Notes: a model not told the origin generated them from the sequence alone. 64,000 bases of DNA from Pseudomonas marvdashtae (GCF_014268655.2 NZ_JABWQX020000001.1:2882001-2946000), one strand, 5' to 3'; shown: positions 27,332 to 36,843, numbered from the stretch's first letter. Numbers and translations are program-made.

Positions 27332-28980
27332 GCGCCCTGCTCCGCCCATTGCACGTAACAGACTGCAACGGGCATCCGGTGCTCATGGCAGAAGTCCAAC
27401 CAGCGCAATTGGTTGTCCTGCAGGCGATCACCCGGGCCTTTGACTTCAATCATGCGGTAGGTCTTGTGCTGCGGCCAGAACTGGATCAGGTCGGGCATGC
27501 CGGCGCGGTTGGCCTTGATATCCAACAGCAGGCGGTTGAACCAGTGCCTGAGGTGTTCAGCCGGCAAGCAATCGAGCGCTTGGTCCAGCAGTTCCTCGGA
27601 CAGCGCGCCCCAGAATACGAAAGGCGATTGCACGCCCGATTTTTCTGCGTAGCGGCGGCGGATGGTGTGCCGATAGCGACCGTCCTCCAGCTCGGCGAAA
27701 CACGCCGCGAACAGCTCGGCGCGGCGGTCATGGAAATCTTCATGGAGCAGGTCCACCGGGCCGCGCTGGAACGGGTGGAAAAAGGCGCCCGGCAGCGGCG
27801 CGAAGATCGCCGGCCAGCACAACAGGCCGAACAGCGAGTTGACCAGACTGTTCTCGACGTAATGTACCGGCGCGGCCTCATCATGCAGATGCGCCTGGAC
27901 GCAATACTCCACCGACAGGGCCGGGTCGACGCGGGGCAAATGCAGGTCCAGCCGCTCCACCGCCCGAGCCATCGCCCGTGGCACCGGTGGCCCACCCAGT
28001 TTGCGTCGCAATCGAGGCACTATCCTCAGCACGGCCTGATGTTCGGCGCCATTTTGCGGCGACTGGGCTGCCGCTTCGCCCAGCTCGAGGGCCAACGCAT
28101 ATTCGCCGATCCGCTCCAGCACGCGGATCATCCGCAGCCGCGCGCCGGGGTACGTGCAATCGCGATAAATGCGCAGGGCCAAGGCAAAATCGCCGATACG
28201 CTCGCCGTGCTGGCCGATCTGGAACAACAATTTGCCCCGGCGGCGCTCCAGCCAAGGGTTGTCCAGAACCAGGCTGTCGACCTGGGTGACGATCGATTCG
28301 AGCGGCTCGCCAGCCTCGAAAGCTTGCTGGCATTGATGCAGGAAAAAACACGCATTGATGTCCTGTCGGCTGCGCAATCCCCGCGATTCGACGCTGAACT
28401 CGACCGTTTCATAAGTAAAGATGCCCAGGTCCGCCAGCACGAACTCCGACCAGTCCTGGTAAAGATTACCGAAAAACATCAGTCGCAAGCGGTCGCATAG
28501 CGCCATGACCGTGACGCTGAACAGTCGATCCTCGAGCTGAGGGCACCAATCGCGAAACGGCTGGGGTTGGCTGCAATGATCGCTCAATGCTTGCAGCCAT
28601 TGGGTCTTCTTCGCCTTGGGGTGCTCGATCAAATGACCCAGGCAAAGGAGGACTTCCTGCTTGAGCAACACGTCAAACAGCTCGACCAGAGTAAGATCGG
28701 CGTGCTCCTCGACCCAGCCCAGCGCCAACAACGGCGCCACGGCGAGGTCGATTTCGCCGATTTCGCCGTAGTGCAGTTTGTTGCGGCGAAAGTGCAGCCC
28801 CTTGCGCATCACCAACCGTACCAACAACCCCTGGGACGAGCGCGGCAATGCCGAGAAATCCTCGATGAAGCGCAGTTCTTCGCTGCCGAGCACATCGGCG
28901 TAACGTTGCGTCAGCCATGCGAGTACTCGCTGGAAGTTGTTCAGATAGTAAAAGGGATCGTCGAGGGGGTTGGCTGTCAC
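27328..28980 (-). CDS. FAN1-type VRR-NUC structure-specific nuclease
   Basis: A ~550-residue nuclease. The C-terminal VRR-NUC domain shows the active-site pattern MPDLIQFW (~495) followed by IEVKGPGDRLQDNQ (~510), the same block as in human FAN1 and the structurally studied P. aeruginosa enzyme. The N-terminal half contains the SAP-like/DNA-binding and helical parts (LRFIEDFSALPRSSQGLLVRLVMRKG). FAN1 cuts 5' flaps and unhooks interstrand crosslinks (family knowledge). Start is uncertain: GTG 28980 (VTANPLDDPFYYL) fits the family length best, while TTG 29055 would add 25 residues; neither has a strong ribosome site. Coupled by ATGA to the downstream helicase. Confidence 0.88.
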   Translation of the reverse strand: MTANPLDDPFYYLNNFQRVLAWLTQRYADVLGSEELRFIEDFSALPRSSQGLLVRLVMRKGLHFRRNKLHYGEIGEIDLAVAPLLALGWVEEHADLTLVELFDVLLKQEVLLCLGHLIEHPKAKKTQWLQALSDHCSQPQPFRDWCPQLEDRLFSVTVMALCDRLRLMFFGNLYQDWSEFVLADLGIFTYETVEFSVESRGLRSRQDINACFFLHQCQQAFEAGEPLESIVTQVDSLVLDNPWLERRRGKLLFQIGQHGERIGDFALALRIYRDCTYPGARLRMIRVLERIGEYALALELGEAAAQSPQNGAEHQAVLRIVPRLRRKLGGPPVPRAMARAVERLDLHLPRVDPALSVEYCVQAHLHDEAAPVHYVENSLVNSLFGLLCWPAIFAPLPGAFFHPFQRGPVDLLHEDFHDRRAELFAACFAELEDGRYRHTIRRRYAEKSGVQSPFVFWGALSEELLDQALDCLPAEHLRHWFNRLLLDIKANRAGMPDLIQFWPQHKTYRMIEVKGPGDRLQDNQLRWLDFCHEHRMPVAVCYVQWAEQGA

Positions 28981-29202
28981 GGAAAAGCGCCACGCATGCG
29001 GGAAGTACTGGTTATGCGTACAGATATCAGCTACTCGCGGCCCAAGCAACTGCAAAAGATGAGCGGTCTTCTATATTTAAAGGTGAAATCCTTCAATCGG
29101 CGATGAACTTTCCTACGGCAAGCGAGACCAATGGCGGTTAACTCAGTGATGGCCTGGTCGAATCAGCCAGGCTCGCGTCTTTTTGACTAGAGGTTATGGA
29201 CT

Positions 29203-29427
29203 ATGAACATCAGGTTTCTCGGGCTGCCCTTGGTCGCCGTGACATTCCTGGCGCTGGCCGGCTGTTCGACACCGACCGTAGTGACCTTGCAGAACGGTAC
29301 CCAGTATTTGACCGAGGACACCCCCAATACCCGTACCGCCGACGGCTTCTACGAGTTCGAAGACATTTCGGGCAAGAAAGTCCGGGTGCGCGCCGATGAG
29401 GTGGCGACGATACGCAAGGAAGACTGA
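29203..29427 (+). CDS. YgdI/YgdR-family (DUF903) small lipoprotein
   Basis: A 74-residue outer-membrane or periplasmic lipoprotein: signal peptide with lipobox LALAGC (Cys21), then one SH3-like DUF903 domain (VVTLQNGTQYLTEDTP ... YEFEDISGKKVRVRADEVATI). An AGGTTATGGACT sequence precedes the ATG. The family is small, stress-related and of unknown function. It sits alone between two minus-strand genes. Confidence 0.92.
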   Translation: MNIRFLGLPLVAVTFLALAGCSTPTVVTLQNGTQYLTEDTPNTRTADGFYEFEDISGKKVRVRADEVATIRKED

Positions 29428-29436
29428 CTGTAATCG

Positions 29437-29455
29437 AGCCCTCTCCGTGAGGGCT
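29437..29455 (+). terminator. Possible hairpin terminator after the DUF903 lipoprotein
   Basis: AGCCCTC, loop TCCGT, GAGGGCT begins 10 bp after the stop codon. It is a perfect 7-bp stem, but no T-run follows, so it may be a transcript 3'-end stabiliser instead of an intrinsic terminator. Confidence 0.4.
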
Positions 29456-29498
29456 GGCCTCTTCTGGCCCGGGGCAAACCGGCCCGAGCCTGTCAGCA

Positions 29499-30386
29499 TC
29501 ACGCACACACCTCCCGCAGACAGCCCCTTAGCCAACGGTGCACGGGGTCGGCATCCATCCGCGGGTGCCAAAGCATGGCAATGGTGAATTCGGGCACCGC
29601 CACTGGCAGCACGAAACTGTGCATGCCAATTCGCAAACGGGCGGTGTAGCGTTCCGGCACGCTGGCGATCAGGTCGCTTGAACGGGCGAGGCCCAGCGCG
29701 GTGGAAAAGCCCGGTACGGTGGTAATGATTTGGCGAGTCAAATCCATCGAGCCCAGGGCCTTGTCGATCAGGCCATGCTCAAGGCCACGCATGGAAACTC
29801 CGATGTGCTGGCCCGCCGCATAGTCGGTAACGTTCACCTCGCCCCGACTCAGGGGATGCCCCGCCCGCACCACACCCATCAGGCGGTCGGTGAACAGCGC
29901 TTGCGTGCGCAGCTCCGGGCGGGTGTCCTCGCCCACCACGGCGGTCTCCAGATCCACGCTGCCTTCGCGTAGCGCCGTGCTGTCGCGGTCCGCCTTGTCG
30001 ACAAAACGCAGCCTAATTCCAGGGGCTTGCCCACCAATGTGGGCAAGCAGCTCAACCGCGAAGTTTTCCACGAACCCTTGGCGGGTGCGCAGCGTGAAGG
30101 TGCGGTTGATTCGTCGAAGATCCGGGGCCTGCACCGGGCGCAGCGCCGCCTGGACGTCCTGTAGCAGTTGACCGACCTGCTCGCGCAACTCCTGCGCCCG
30201 TGGCGTCGGAACCAGCCCACGCCCCGCCCGTACCAACAATGGATCACCGGTCGCCTGCCGTAGACGCGCCAGCGCTCGGCTCATGGCCGAGGGGCTCAAT
30301 CGCAGCCGTCGGGCCGCACCGGCCACGCTGCCTTCGGACAGCAAGGCGTCAAGGGTAACGAGCAGGTTGAGGTCAGGTGTGGACAT
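29499..30386 (-). CDS. LysR-type transcriptional regulator
   Basis: A 295-residue regulator. N-terminal winged helix-turn-helix: LNLLVTLDALLSEGSVAGAA RRL then LSPSAMSRALARLR (residues ~5-60); C-terminal effector-binding domain. The NodD-like start DLNLLVTLDAL places it in the subgroup that controls divergent transporter or catabolic genes. ATG 30386 is used; the frame extends to 30560 without a good start. It is divergent from the MFS gene, with an inverted repeat in the 128-bp gap as candidate operator. Confidence 0.92.
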   Translation of the reverse strand: MSTPDLNLLVTLDALLSEGSVAGAARRLRLSPSAMSRALARLRQATGDPLLVRAGRGLVPTPRAQELREQVGQLLQDVQAALRPVQAPDLRRINRTFTLRTRQGFVENFAVELLAHIGGQAPGIRLRFVDKADRDSTALREGSVDLETAVVGEDTRPELRTQALFTDRLMGVVRAGHPLSRGEVNVTDYAAGQHIGVSMRGLEHGLIDKALGSMDLTRQIITTVPGFSTALGLARSSDLIASVPERYTARLRIGMHSFVLPVAVPEFTIAMLWHPRMDADPVHRWLRGCLREVCA

Positions 30387-30425
30387 GGTCGGCCCCGGAT
30401 CTGATAGATGGCGTTTGACGCAGCT

Positions 30426-30460
30426 ATAACATGCAACTCGTGCGTCTTCCGTCATGTTAT
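30426..30460. promoter_or_regulatory. Inverted repeat in LysR/MFS intergenic region (candidate operator)
   Basis: ATAACATG (30426-30433) and CATGTTAT (30453-30460) form a perfect 8-bp inverted repeat with a 19-bp spacer between the divergent LysR and MFS genes. LysR proteins commonly bind such dyads next to their target. Confidence 0.5.
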
Positions 30461-30514
30461 GCCTCGGCGTACTGTTCCGACAGCTCCAATGCGAGAGCAG
30501 CAAACAGAGGGAAC

Positions 30515-31981
30515 ATGATGAAGCCAGCCGATACAGAGCAACGCGTGCTATCGGACGCATTTCGCCATCAGGGTGTTTCTACACGCTGGGCCCTGGCCAG
30601 CCTGGCACTTTCCACACTGCTCGCCGCCTTGGGCGCCAGCGTAGCCACCGTGGCCTTGCCGGTGCTGGCCCAGGCATTCGATGCATCTTTCGCGCAGGTG
30701 CAATGGGTGGTGCTGGCTTACCTGCTGGCGATCACAACGCTGATCGTCAGCATGGGACGCCTGGGAGACCTGATGGGCCGCCGCACGCTTTTGCTGATGG
30801 GCATTGCGTTGTTTACGCTAGCGTCAGCCCTGTGTGGCTTGGCGCCCTCGTTGTGGTTGCTGATTGCCGCCCGGGCGCTGCAAGGCCTGGGGGCGGCCAT
30901 CATGATGACCCTGACGATGGCGCTGCTTGGCGAAACGGTCGAGAAGTCCAAGACCGGTGCCGCGATGGGACTGCTGGCCACGCTATCGGCGGTGGGCACC
31001 GCCCTGGGCCCGTCGGTAGGTGGCCTGTTGATCAGCGGGTTCGGTTGGCATGCGGTGTTCCTGATCAACGTGCCACTCGGGCTGCTGACGCTGCTGCTGG
31101 CTTGGCGATCCCTTCCGGCCGGACCCACGGCAACAAAGGCCGGGCATGTGCGCTTCGATGGCCTGGGCACATTGCTCCTGGCAACGACGCTGGGCGCTTA
31201 TGCCTTGGCGATGACGCTTGGGCGCGGGAGCTTTGGTGGGTTGAATGCCGGATTGCTGCTGACGGCAATCCTCAGCGGTGGGCTATTCGTCCGGGTGCAG
31301 CGTCGGCTGGGGTCGCCACTGATCCCCTTGGCGATGCTTGGCGACCGTTTGCTGGTGTCGGGCCTGGCGACGAATGCGCTGGTCGCAACGGTGATGATGG
31401 CGACCTTGCTCGTCGGGCCGTTCTATTTGTCCATCACGCTCGGCCTGCCTTCGGCCATCGTCGGGCTGGTATTGGCAGCGGGACCGTGCGTCGCGGCCCT
31501 TTCCGGGGTTCCCGCCGGGCGCCTGGCTGACCGATTCGGTGCGCGCCCCATGCGGCTGGCCGGGTTGGCGACAATGGTCCTTGGCACCTCGCTGTTGTCA
31601 TTGCTCTCCCCGGCGCTTGGCATCGGTGGCTATGTCGCTGCGATCGTGGTGACGACCCTTGGCTACGCGATGTTCCAGACGGCCAACAATACGGCGGTGA
31701 TGGCACCCGTCGCCGATAACCAGCGCGGCGTCGTCTCGGGTCTGCTGAACTTGTCCCGCAACCTCGGCTTTTTTACCGGTGCCTCGGTGCTCGGCGCGGT
31801 TTTCGCGGCCACGCTTCCGACCAACGGTATCTCTACAGCCAGCCCCGACGACGTTGCAAACGGCTTGCACATGACCTTCGGCGTAGCGCTGGCATTGACG
31901 GCCCTGGGATGGCTTATCGCGTTTAAACACCGCGTCCCAGAGCCATCGCAGGCCTATCAGGAAAGCACAGGCGAACGATGA
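30515..31981 (+). CDS. MFS transporter of the DHA2 (14-TM) drug-efflux family
   Basis: A 488-residue multidrug efflux-type permease. The first helix ends ASVATVALPVLAQAF; the cytoplasmic loop 2-3 motif GRLGDLMGRRTLLL and motif C-like GLGAAIMMTLTMALLGE with GPSVGGLLI are present. About 14 helices fit the length. ATG 30515 is preceded by GAGGGAAC; an adjacent ATG at 30518 is equally possible. It is divergent from and probably regulated by the LysR protein. The substrate is not predictable. Confidence 0.92.
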   Translation: MMKPADTEQRVLSDAFRHQGVSTRWALASLALSTLLAALGASVATVALPVLAQAFDASFAQVQWVVLAYLLAITTLIVSMGRLGDLMGRRTLLLMGIALFTLASALCGLAPSLWLLIAARALQGLGAAIMMTLTMALLGETVEKSKTGAAMGLLATLSAVGTALGPSVGGLLISGFGWHAVFLINVPLGLLTLLLAWRSLPAGPTATKAGHVRFDGLGTLLLATTLGAYALAMTLGRGSFGGLNAGLLLTAILSGGLFVRVQRRLGSPLIPLAMLGDRLLVSGLATNALVATVMMATLLVGPFYLSITLGLPSAIVGLVLAAGPCVAALSGVPAGRLADRFGARPMRLAGLATMVLGTSLLSLLSPALGIGGYVAAIVVTTLGYAMFQTANNTAVMAPVADNQRGVVSGLLNLSRNLGFFTGASVLGAVFAATLPTNGISTASPDDVANGLHMTFGVALALTALGWLIAFKHRVPEPSQAYQESTGER

Positions 31982-32173
31982 TGGCACTCTGAACATTTGC
32001 CTTTAGGTCATGACGCAGATCAAAAAAACTGAACCAATCGCCAAACGGACTGAAAAAATCCACGTGACGTTCATTTTCAGGTGCTATTTTTAGTTCTCAT
32101 TGGTAGAGCCATGATGGCTCTTCCTTCCTGACATGAGCAAAAGGAAGCGCTTGATGAAGAAGGCGGGCCGCAA

Positions 32174-32452
32174 ATGAATAAAGGATCTTTCAGCAAGGTG
32201 ACGTTCCCCAATGCCTGCCAATTGATGCGCTGGCATTTCCATCCTATGGGCTTCGAAGCCAGCATGGACGCGCCAGGCAGCATGGTTGCCCGGTTGTTCG
32301 ACCGCGCCAGCGGCGAAACCATGATCGCGATTGCAGGCATTCCCTGCGCAACCGTAATGAACGCTCCCGACGTCGAGCGAATCATCGAAGCGGTGGAAGC
32401 CGAGCTTGAAGCCTTCGTGCCGCCAGTTGGCTTGCAACGATTCGCCTCCTGA
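32174..32452 (+). CDS. DUF1652 family protein
   Basis: A 92-residue protein of the Pseudomonas-typical DUF1652 family (CQLMRWHFHPMGFEASMD, later GETMIAIAGIPC and VERIIEAVEAELEAF). The function is not known. An intrinsic terminator follows 17 bp after its stop, marking it as a monocistronic unit; 192 bp of AT-richer sequence lies upstream. Confidence 0.9.
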   Translation: MNKGSFSKVTFPNACQLMRWHFHPMGFEASMDAPGSMVARLFDRASGETMIAIAGIPCATVMNAPDVERIIEAVEAELEAFVPPVGLQRFAS

Positions 32453-32469
32453 CGCGTCCTGGCAAACCA

Positions 32470-32496
32470 AAGCCCACAATTGATGTGGGCTTTTTT
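32470..32496 (+). terminator. Intrinsic terminator after DUF1652 gene
   Basis: AAGCCCACA, loop ATTGA, TGTGGGCTT followed by a T-run. The stem is 9 bp and perfect. The reverse orientation also has an A/T tail, so it could act for the convergent UvrD-like gene too. Confidence 0.88.
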
Positions 32497-32516
32497 ATGG
32501 GCGATTCAATCTGATC

Positions 32517-35021
32517 TCAACCTCGGGCACGGCGATGGTCGAGGAAGAACGGCTTGCCCGCGCCGATCCGGTCCGAAGCCTTCGGTGCATTGACCGCCTG
32601 GCCTTCCTGGGAGTCGACATACCAGTAGCAATGCTGGATCGCACGGGTGATGCCCACATAGGCCAGGCGCAGGACCTCATCTTTCTGCGCCGTGTCGTAC
32701 GGTTCGATGTCACCTTTTTGGCCCAACCCGGCCATCCGGTAAACCTGATTCTTGTAGGGCGAACGGGTGAGGTGCTGGCAATCCCCTAAGAGGAACACCG
32801 CATCGGCTTGAAGACCTTTGGCGCTGTGATAGGTCATCTGCCTGAGCCGCCGCTGCGGGTACGGCAGGCTAGAATCCACATTAACTATTTGGCTAATGTT
32901 CTTTTCCATCAAGGATTTATCGCTGCTTTTTCGATACAACATCAAGATCGAATCACCGTTGCGGTAATGTTCTTCGAGTCGCCGCGCCAACCCTTCGTCG
33001 TCCCGGTCCAGCACCGTGACCGGATTGGGTACACGGGGCTTGCCGCTTGCCTTGGCTTTTTTACCGGGGATGGATTGCGCCGAGCGAACGATGTGCTCGG
33101 CCGCATCAATGATGTATTGGTGGCTACGGTAGTTTTCAGTGAGCATCACCCGAGTTGTGGCCGGTGACGGGAACTGCTTGTCGAAGCCCATGAAGAAACT
33201 CGGCGAACTGCCGCGCCAACCGTAGATTGACTGCCAGTCATCGCCCACGCACAGCAAGGATGAACGTTGCGCACCGCGCCCCACGTGCATGGCGGGTCCG
33301 CGCCTGCGCACCTCGTCCAGACTCGCCCGTATCCAAGAGACGATTTGTGGAGAAACGTCCTGGAACTCGTCGATCATCAGATGCGAAAGCGGCCTCAGTA
33401 ATGTGTCGTCGAGCAGCTTGAAGTTTTCTGGCGAATGCTCGCTGAACAGCGCAAACATTCTGTTGTAAGTCATCACTGGTGGCGACTGGTCGAGCAAATG
33501 GTCTTCAAACGCCCGCCAGAATCGACTCAAGGCTTCAAAAAAATACCGATCGGGATCGTCTTGGGCGAAACACATTTTGCCAACCGCATCCGGGACGTCC
33601 AGGCCGAGGTTTTCGATAAAGCCTGCCGCCGAGACGAAACAATCCAGCAACGGTGCTGAACTCAATTCACCCTTGACCCGGTAATCGAACCCGGGCCCCG
33701 AGCTGGCGTTCCCCGCCAGCGAGGTCATGACGCGTTTGGAATCTTCATAGCTGTCTAACCAAATCAATGGTTTACGCGAAAAAGCTTGAAACAAGGTTCG
33801 CTTTACAGCCCATTCGGCGCGCAGGCTCAGCTTGGCACCGGGTCGGCTCAGTTGGGAATTTTCACGGGGATCGAATCCCAACATCACCCATGCATCGAGC
33901 GACTGACTATAGCCATGGCAATAGAACCGTGATCCGTTGATCTCGAACACCTGGCGCTTGGGCTCAATGCCCTTGATCGGCCAGGCACCCGCGCGAAACC
34001 ATAGGTCTTCAATCGCATCGCACAACGCTTCATCGCGCTGAGCCGCCAACTCAGTCACTGCCACACGCTTTTGCACATCCGGGTGGTCACGTTCCAGCGC
34101 CTTGAGTTGCAGCGCGTGGAGGGAAAGCGGCTTGATCAGCTCGCGGAAGCGCTCGTCGCGCTGGTAGAGTTTGTGATAACAGGCATTGAGTTGCTGGCGC
34201 TGGGCATCGTTGATACGTAAATCGAACGGATTGCCCTGGGTGTCGTCGTCATCCGCCCCGGTGCGGTGGCTCAGCGTCTCGAACGCCTGCAGCCGCTCAA
34301 ACCCCGGCAGGCTACGGACCATGGGCAGGAGACGGGAATGGAAGGTGCGCACTAGGTCGCGCGCCTCCTTGAGGCTGATGGTGCGCCCCCAAAGCGCAAA
34401 CACCGCGACCAGTTTTTCGATGAAGTCCTTGCGCGACTCCCGGGTAAACGTCACCACGGTCATCGAATCCAGCTCGAAACCCAAGTACTGGGAGAGCAGC
34501 ACAACCCGCAGCACCAACGTCGTGGACTTGCCCGCACCCGCGCCGGCTATGACCGAAGTCGTGGGCGTGTCGCTGAAAATCATTTTCCATTGCGCACTGC
34601 TGGGCTGCTCATCCGTCGGTAAACGTCGCGCAACGTCGGCCTTGACGCGCTTCTTCAGCTCAGCGGTGACGGGCAGGCGCCAATCGTCGAATAACAGATC
34701 ATCGACCTTGGGAGGCGGGTGCTCGGTACTTCGTGAGTCACGGATCAACAGGACCTGACGGCCCTCCTCCAGTCCTTCGGCTTTGCCTTCGCCGAAACCG
34801 TAGTCGAATCCGGCGGCATGACCGCTGCGAAAACCATCAGCCTGGCCGTGCAGCCAGGATGCGCGATGCTGGGCGCGCAGACGGGTCAGGCCGTGGCCGA
34901 AAAATCGCGCGGCCAGGCGTTTTAACCAGGGCATCTGAGCCAGGGGCAAAAGTTCGGGAGGAAGATCGGGGCTGTGTTGCGACACGCTGGAAACTCCGGT
35001 GTTCAGAACCATGGCGACCAT
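32517..35021 (-). CDS. UvrD/Rep-like superfamily 1 DNA helicase with a period-4 glycine N-terminus
   Basis: An 834-residue ATP-dependent helicase. Motif I is GAGAGKSTT (Lys165), motif Ia VVTFTRES, motif II MIDEFQDVSP, motif III CVGDDWQSIYGWRGS, and motifs V/VI appear near the end (TYHSAKGLQADAVFLL, LAYVGITRAIQHCYW). The N-terminal ~150 residues are not helicase; residues 59-87 hold eight glycines at exactly every fourth position (GQADGFRSGHAAG ... GLEEG), a pattern best known from FliH/YscL-type proteins. ATG 35021 is used, but ATG 35012 is possible and neither has a clear ribosome site. It stands alone, ahead of the convergent-ended hairpin region and pgm. Confidence 0.9.
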   Translation of the reverse strand: MVAMVLNTGVSSVSQHSPDLPPELLPLAQMPWLKRLAARFFGHGLTRLRAQHRASWLHGQADGFRSGHAAGFDYGFGEGKAEGLEEGRQVLLIRDSRSTEHPPPKVDDLLFDDWRLPVTAELKKRVKADVARRLPTDEQPSSAQWKMIFSDTPTTSVIAGAGAGKSTTLVLRVVLLSQYLGFELDSMTVVTFTRESRKDFIEKLVAVFALWGRTISLKEARDLVRTFHSRLLPMVRSLPGFERLQAFETLSHRTGADDDDTQGNPFDLRINDAQRQQLNACYHKLYQRDERFRELIKPLSLHALQLKALERDHPDVQKRVAVTELAAQRDEALCDAIEDLWFRAGAWPIKGIEPKRQVFEINGSRFYCHGYSQSLDAWVMLGFDPRENSQLSRPGAKLSLRAEWAVKRTLFQAFSRKPLIWLDSYEDSKRVMTSLAGNASSGPGFDYRVKGELSSAPLLDCFVSAAGFIENLGLDVPDAVGKMCFAQDDPDRYFFEALSRFWRAFEDHLLDQSPPVMTYNRMFALFSEHSPENFKLLDDTLLRPLSHLMIDEFQDVSPQIVSWIRASLDEVRRRGPAMHVGRGAQRSSLLCVGDDWQSIYGWRGSSPSFFMGFDKQFPSPATTRVMLTENYRSHQYIIDAAEHIVRSAQSIPGKKAKASGKPRVPNPVTVLDRDDEGLARRLEEHYRNGDSILMLYRKSSDKSLMEKNISQIVNVDSSLPYPQRRLRQMTYHSAKGLQADAVFLLGDCQHLTRSPYKNQVYRMAGLGQKGDIEPYDTAQKDEVLRLAYVGITRAIQHCYWYVDSQEGQAVNAPKASDRIGAGKPFFLDHRRARG

Positions 35022-35122
35022 GGTGTCTGGATTTGCCAGCGGATTCCAGCCAAAAGCTTTTAACTCAGGGATTTAGGCGATGAAATGAAAGTGTCGTATC
35101 AGGATGCCCATTGCCAATTACA

Positions 35123-35186
35123 AGCAGCCTCGCCCCCATAAAACGATTTGCATCGTTGCAAATCGTATCGTGTGGGTGAGGCTGCT
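35123..35186. terminator. 64-bp extended hairpin between pgm and the UvrD-like gene
   Basis: AGCAGCCTC at the left edge pairs with GAGGCTGCT at the right edge, and the centre is a perfect 10-bp stem ACGATTTGCA/TGCAAATCGT around TCGT (35143-35166). CCC/GGG pairing links the two. It lies 11 bp after the pgm stop on the minus strand and upstream of the helicase start. It probably ends pgm transcription, but it is unusually long and has no clear T-run. Confidence 0.6.
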
Positions 35187-35196
35187 TAGCTGTTTA

Positions 35197-36843
35197 TTAC
35201 CGTCCGGAAATAGCCCCGTCCACCAGTGCCTGGGCCTCGACCACCAATTGTTTCAGGTGCTCGTCGCCGATGAAGCTTTCGGCGTAGATCTTGTAGATGT
35301 CTTCGGTACCGGATGGACGCGCCGCGAACCAGCCGTTTTCGGTCATGACCTTCAAGCCGCCGATGGCCTGGTCGTTGCCTGGCGCATGGCTGAGGATGCT
35401 CTGGATCGCCTCCCCGGCCAGCTCGGTGGATTGGACCTGATCCGGCGACAGCTTGCTCAGCAGTGCTTTCTGTTGCGGGCTGGCCTTGGCGTCGACGCGC
35501 ACCGAGAACGGTTCGCCCAGCTCATCCGTCAGGGCACGGTAGGCCTGGCTTGGGTCACGACCGGTACGAGCGGTCATTTCAGCAGCCAGCAGCGCCGGGA
35601 TCAGGCCGTCCTTGTCAGTACTCCAGACGCCGCCGTCCTTGCGCAGGAACGAAGCACCAGCACTTTCCTCGCCACCAAAACCCAGGGAGCCATCGAACAG
35701 ACCGTCGGCAAACCACTTGAAGCCCACCGGCACCTCATAGAGGCGTCGCCCCAGGCGCTTGGCCACGCGATCGATCAGGCCGCTGCTGACCACGGTCTTG
35801 CCGATGGCGGCATCGGCCCGCCATTGCGGACGATTCTGGAACAGGTAATCGATGGACACCGCCAGGTAGTTGTTCGGGGCAAGCAGGCCACCACTCGGCG
35901 TCACGATACCGTGGCGGTCGTGATCCGGATCGCAGGCAAAAGCCACGTCGAAGCGTTCTTTAAGGCCAATCAGGCCTTGCATGGCGTGACTCGAAGAAGG
36001 GTCCATGCGGATTTGCCCATCCCAGTCGACCGTCATGAAGCGGAAGGTCGAATCCACATGGGTGTTGACCACTTCAAGATCCAGCCGGTAGTGCTCGGCA
36101 ATGGCTGGCCAGTAGCATACGCCCGCGCCGCCCAGCGGGTCGACGCCCAGGCGCAACCCGGCACCACGGATGGCATCGAAATCGATGACGTTGACCAGGT
36201 CAGCCACGTAGGTATTGAGGAAATCGTGGCGGTGGGTGGTCTCGGCCTTGAGCGCCTGTTCATAGCTGATGCGCTTGACGCCAGCCAGCTGATTGGCCAG
36301 CAGCTCATTGGCCTTGGCTTCGATCCATTTGGTGATGTGGGTATCTGCCGGACCGCCATTGGTGGGGTTGTATTTATAGCCACCACTCTGCGGCGGATTG
36401 TGGGACGGTGTGATGACGATGCCGTCAGCCAGGCCGGTGGTACGGCCACGGTTGTAGCAAAGGATGGCGTGGGAAATCGCCGGCGTGGGCGTGTACTCGT
36501 CTCCTTCGGCGATCATGACGGTCACGCCGTTGGCGGCCAGCACTTCCAACGCGCTGGCGCCCGCCGGGGTCGACAACGCATGGGTGTCGATACCGACGAA
36601 CAACGGCCCATTGATGCCCTGGGCTTCACGGTACAGGCAGATCGCCTGGCTGATGGCCAATACGTGCCATTCATTGAAGCCCAGGTCGAAGGAGCTTCCC
36701 CGGTGGCCCGAAGTGCCAAAAGCCACGCGTTGGGTCGAAACCGAAGCATCGGGCCGGCCAGTGTAATAGGCCGTCACCAGTCGCGGGATATCGATCAACA
36801 ACTCTGCCGGTGCCGGCTTGCCCGCAAATGGACTGACTGTCAT
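35197..36843 (-). CDS. pgm: Alpha-D-glucose phosphate-specific phosphoglucomutase
   Basis: A 548-residue phosphohexomutase interconverting glucose-1-phosphate and glucose-6-phosphate, linking glycolysis/gluconeogenesis to UDP-glucose and polysaccharide synthesis. Seen: [10 protein letters not shown] (~42-50), the phosphoserine loop [15 protein letters not shown], metal loop [10 protein letters not shown], sugar-specificity loop GGEESAG and phosphate-binding [10 protein letters not shown] at the C-terminus. Start ATG 36843 follows GAGG with 6-base spacing; the frame to 36924 is not protein-like. Size and motifs match E. coli Pgm rather than AlgC-type enzymes. It has no operon partner here; a long hairpin follows its stop. 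Confidence 0.95.
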   Translation of the reverse strand: MTVSPFAGKPAPAELLIDIPRLVTAYYTGRPDASVSTQRVAFGTSGHRGSSFDLGFNEWHVLAISQAICLYREAQGINGPLFVGIDTHALSTPAGASALEVLAANGVTVMIAEGDEYTPTPAISHAILCYNRGRTTGLADGIVITPSHNPPQSGGYKYNPTNGGPADTHITKWIEAKANELLANQLAGVKRISYEQALKAETTHRHDFLNTYVADLVNVIDFDAIRGAGLRLGVDPLGGAGVCYWPAIAEHYRLDLEVVNTHVDSTFRFMTVDWDGQIRMDPSSSHAMQGLIGLKERFDVAFACDPDHDRHGIVTPSGGLLAPNNYLAVSIDYLFQNRPQWRADAAIGKTVVSSGLIDRVAKRLGRRLYEVPVGFKWFADGLFDGSLGFGGEESAGASFLRKDGGVWSTDKDGLIPALLAAEMTARTGRDPSQAYRALTDELGEPFSVRVDAKASPQQKALLSKLSPDQVQSTELAGEAIQSILSHAPGNDQAIGGLKVMTENGWFAARPSGTEDIYKIYAESFIGDEHLKQLVVEAQALVDGAISGR

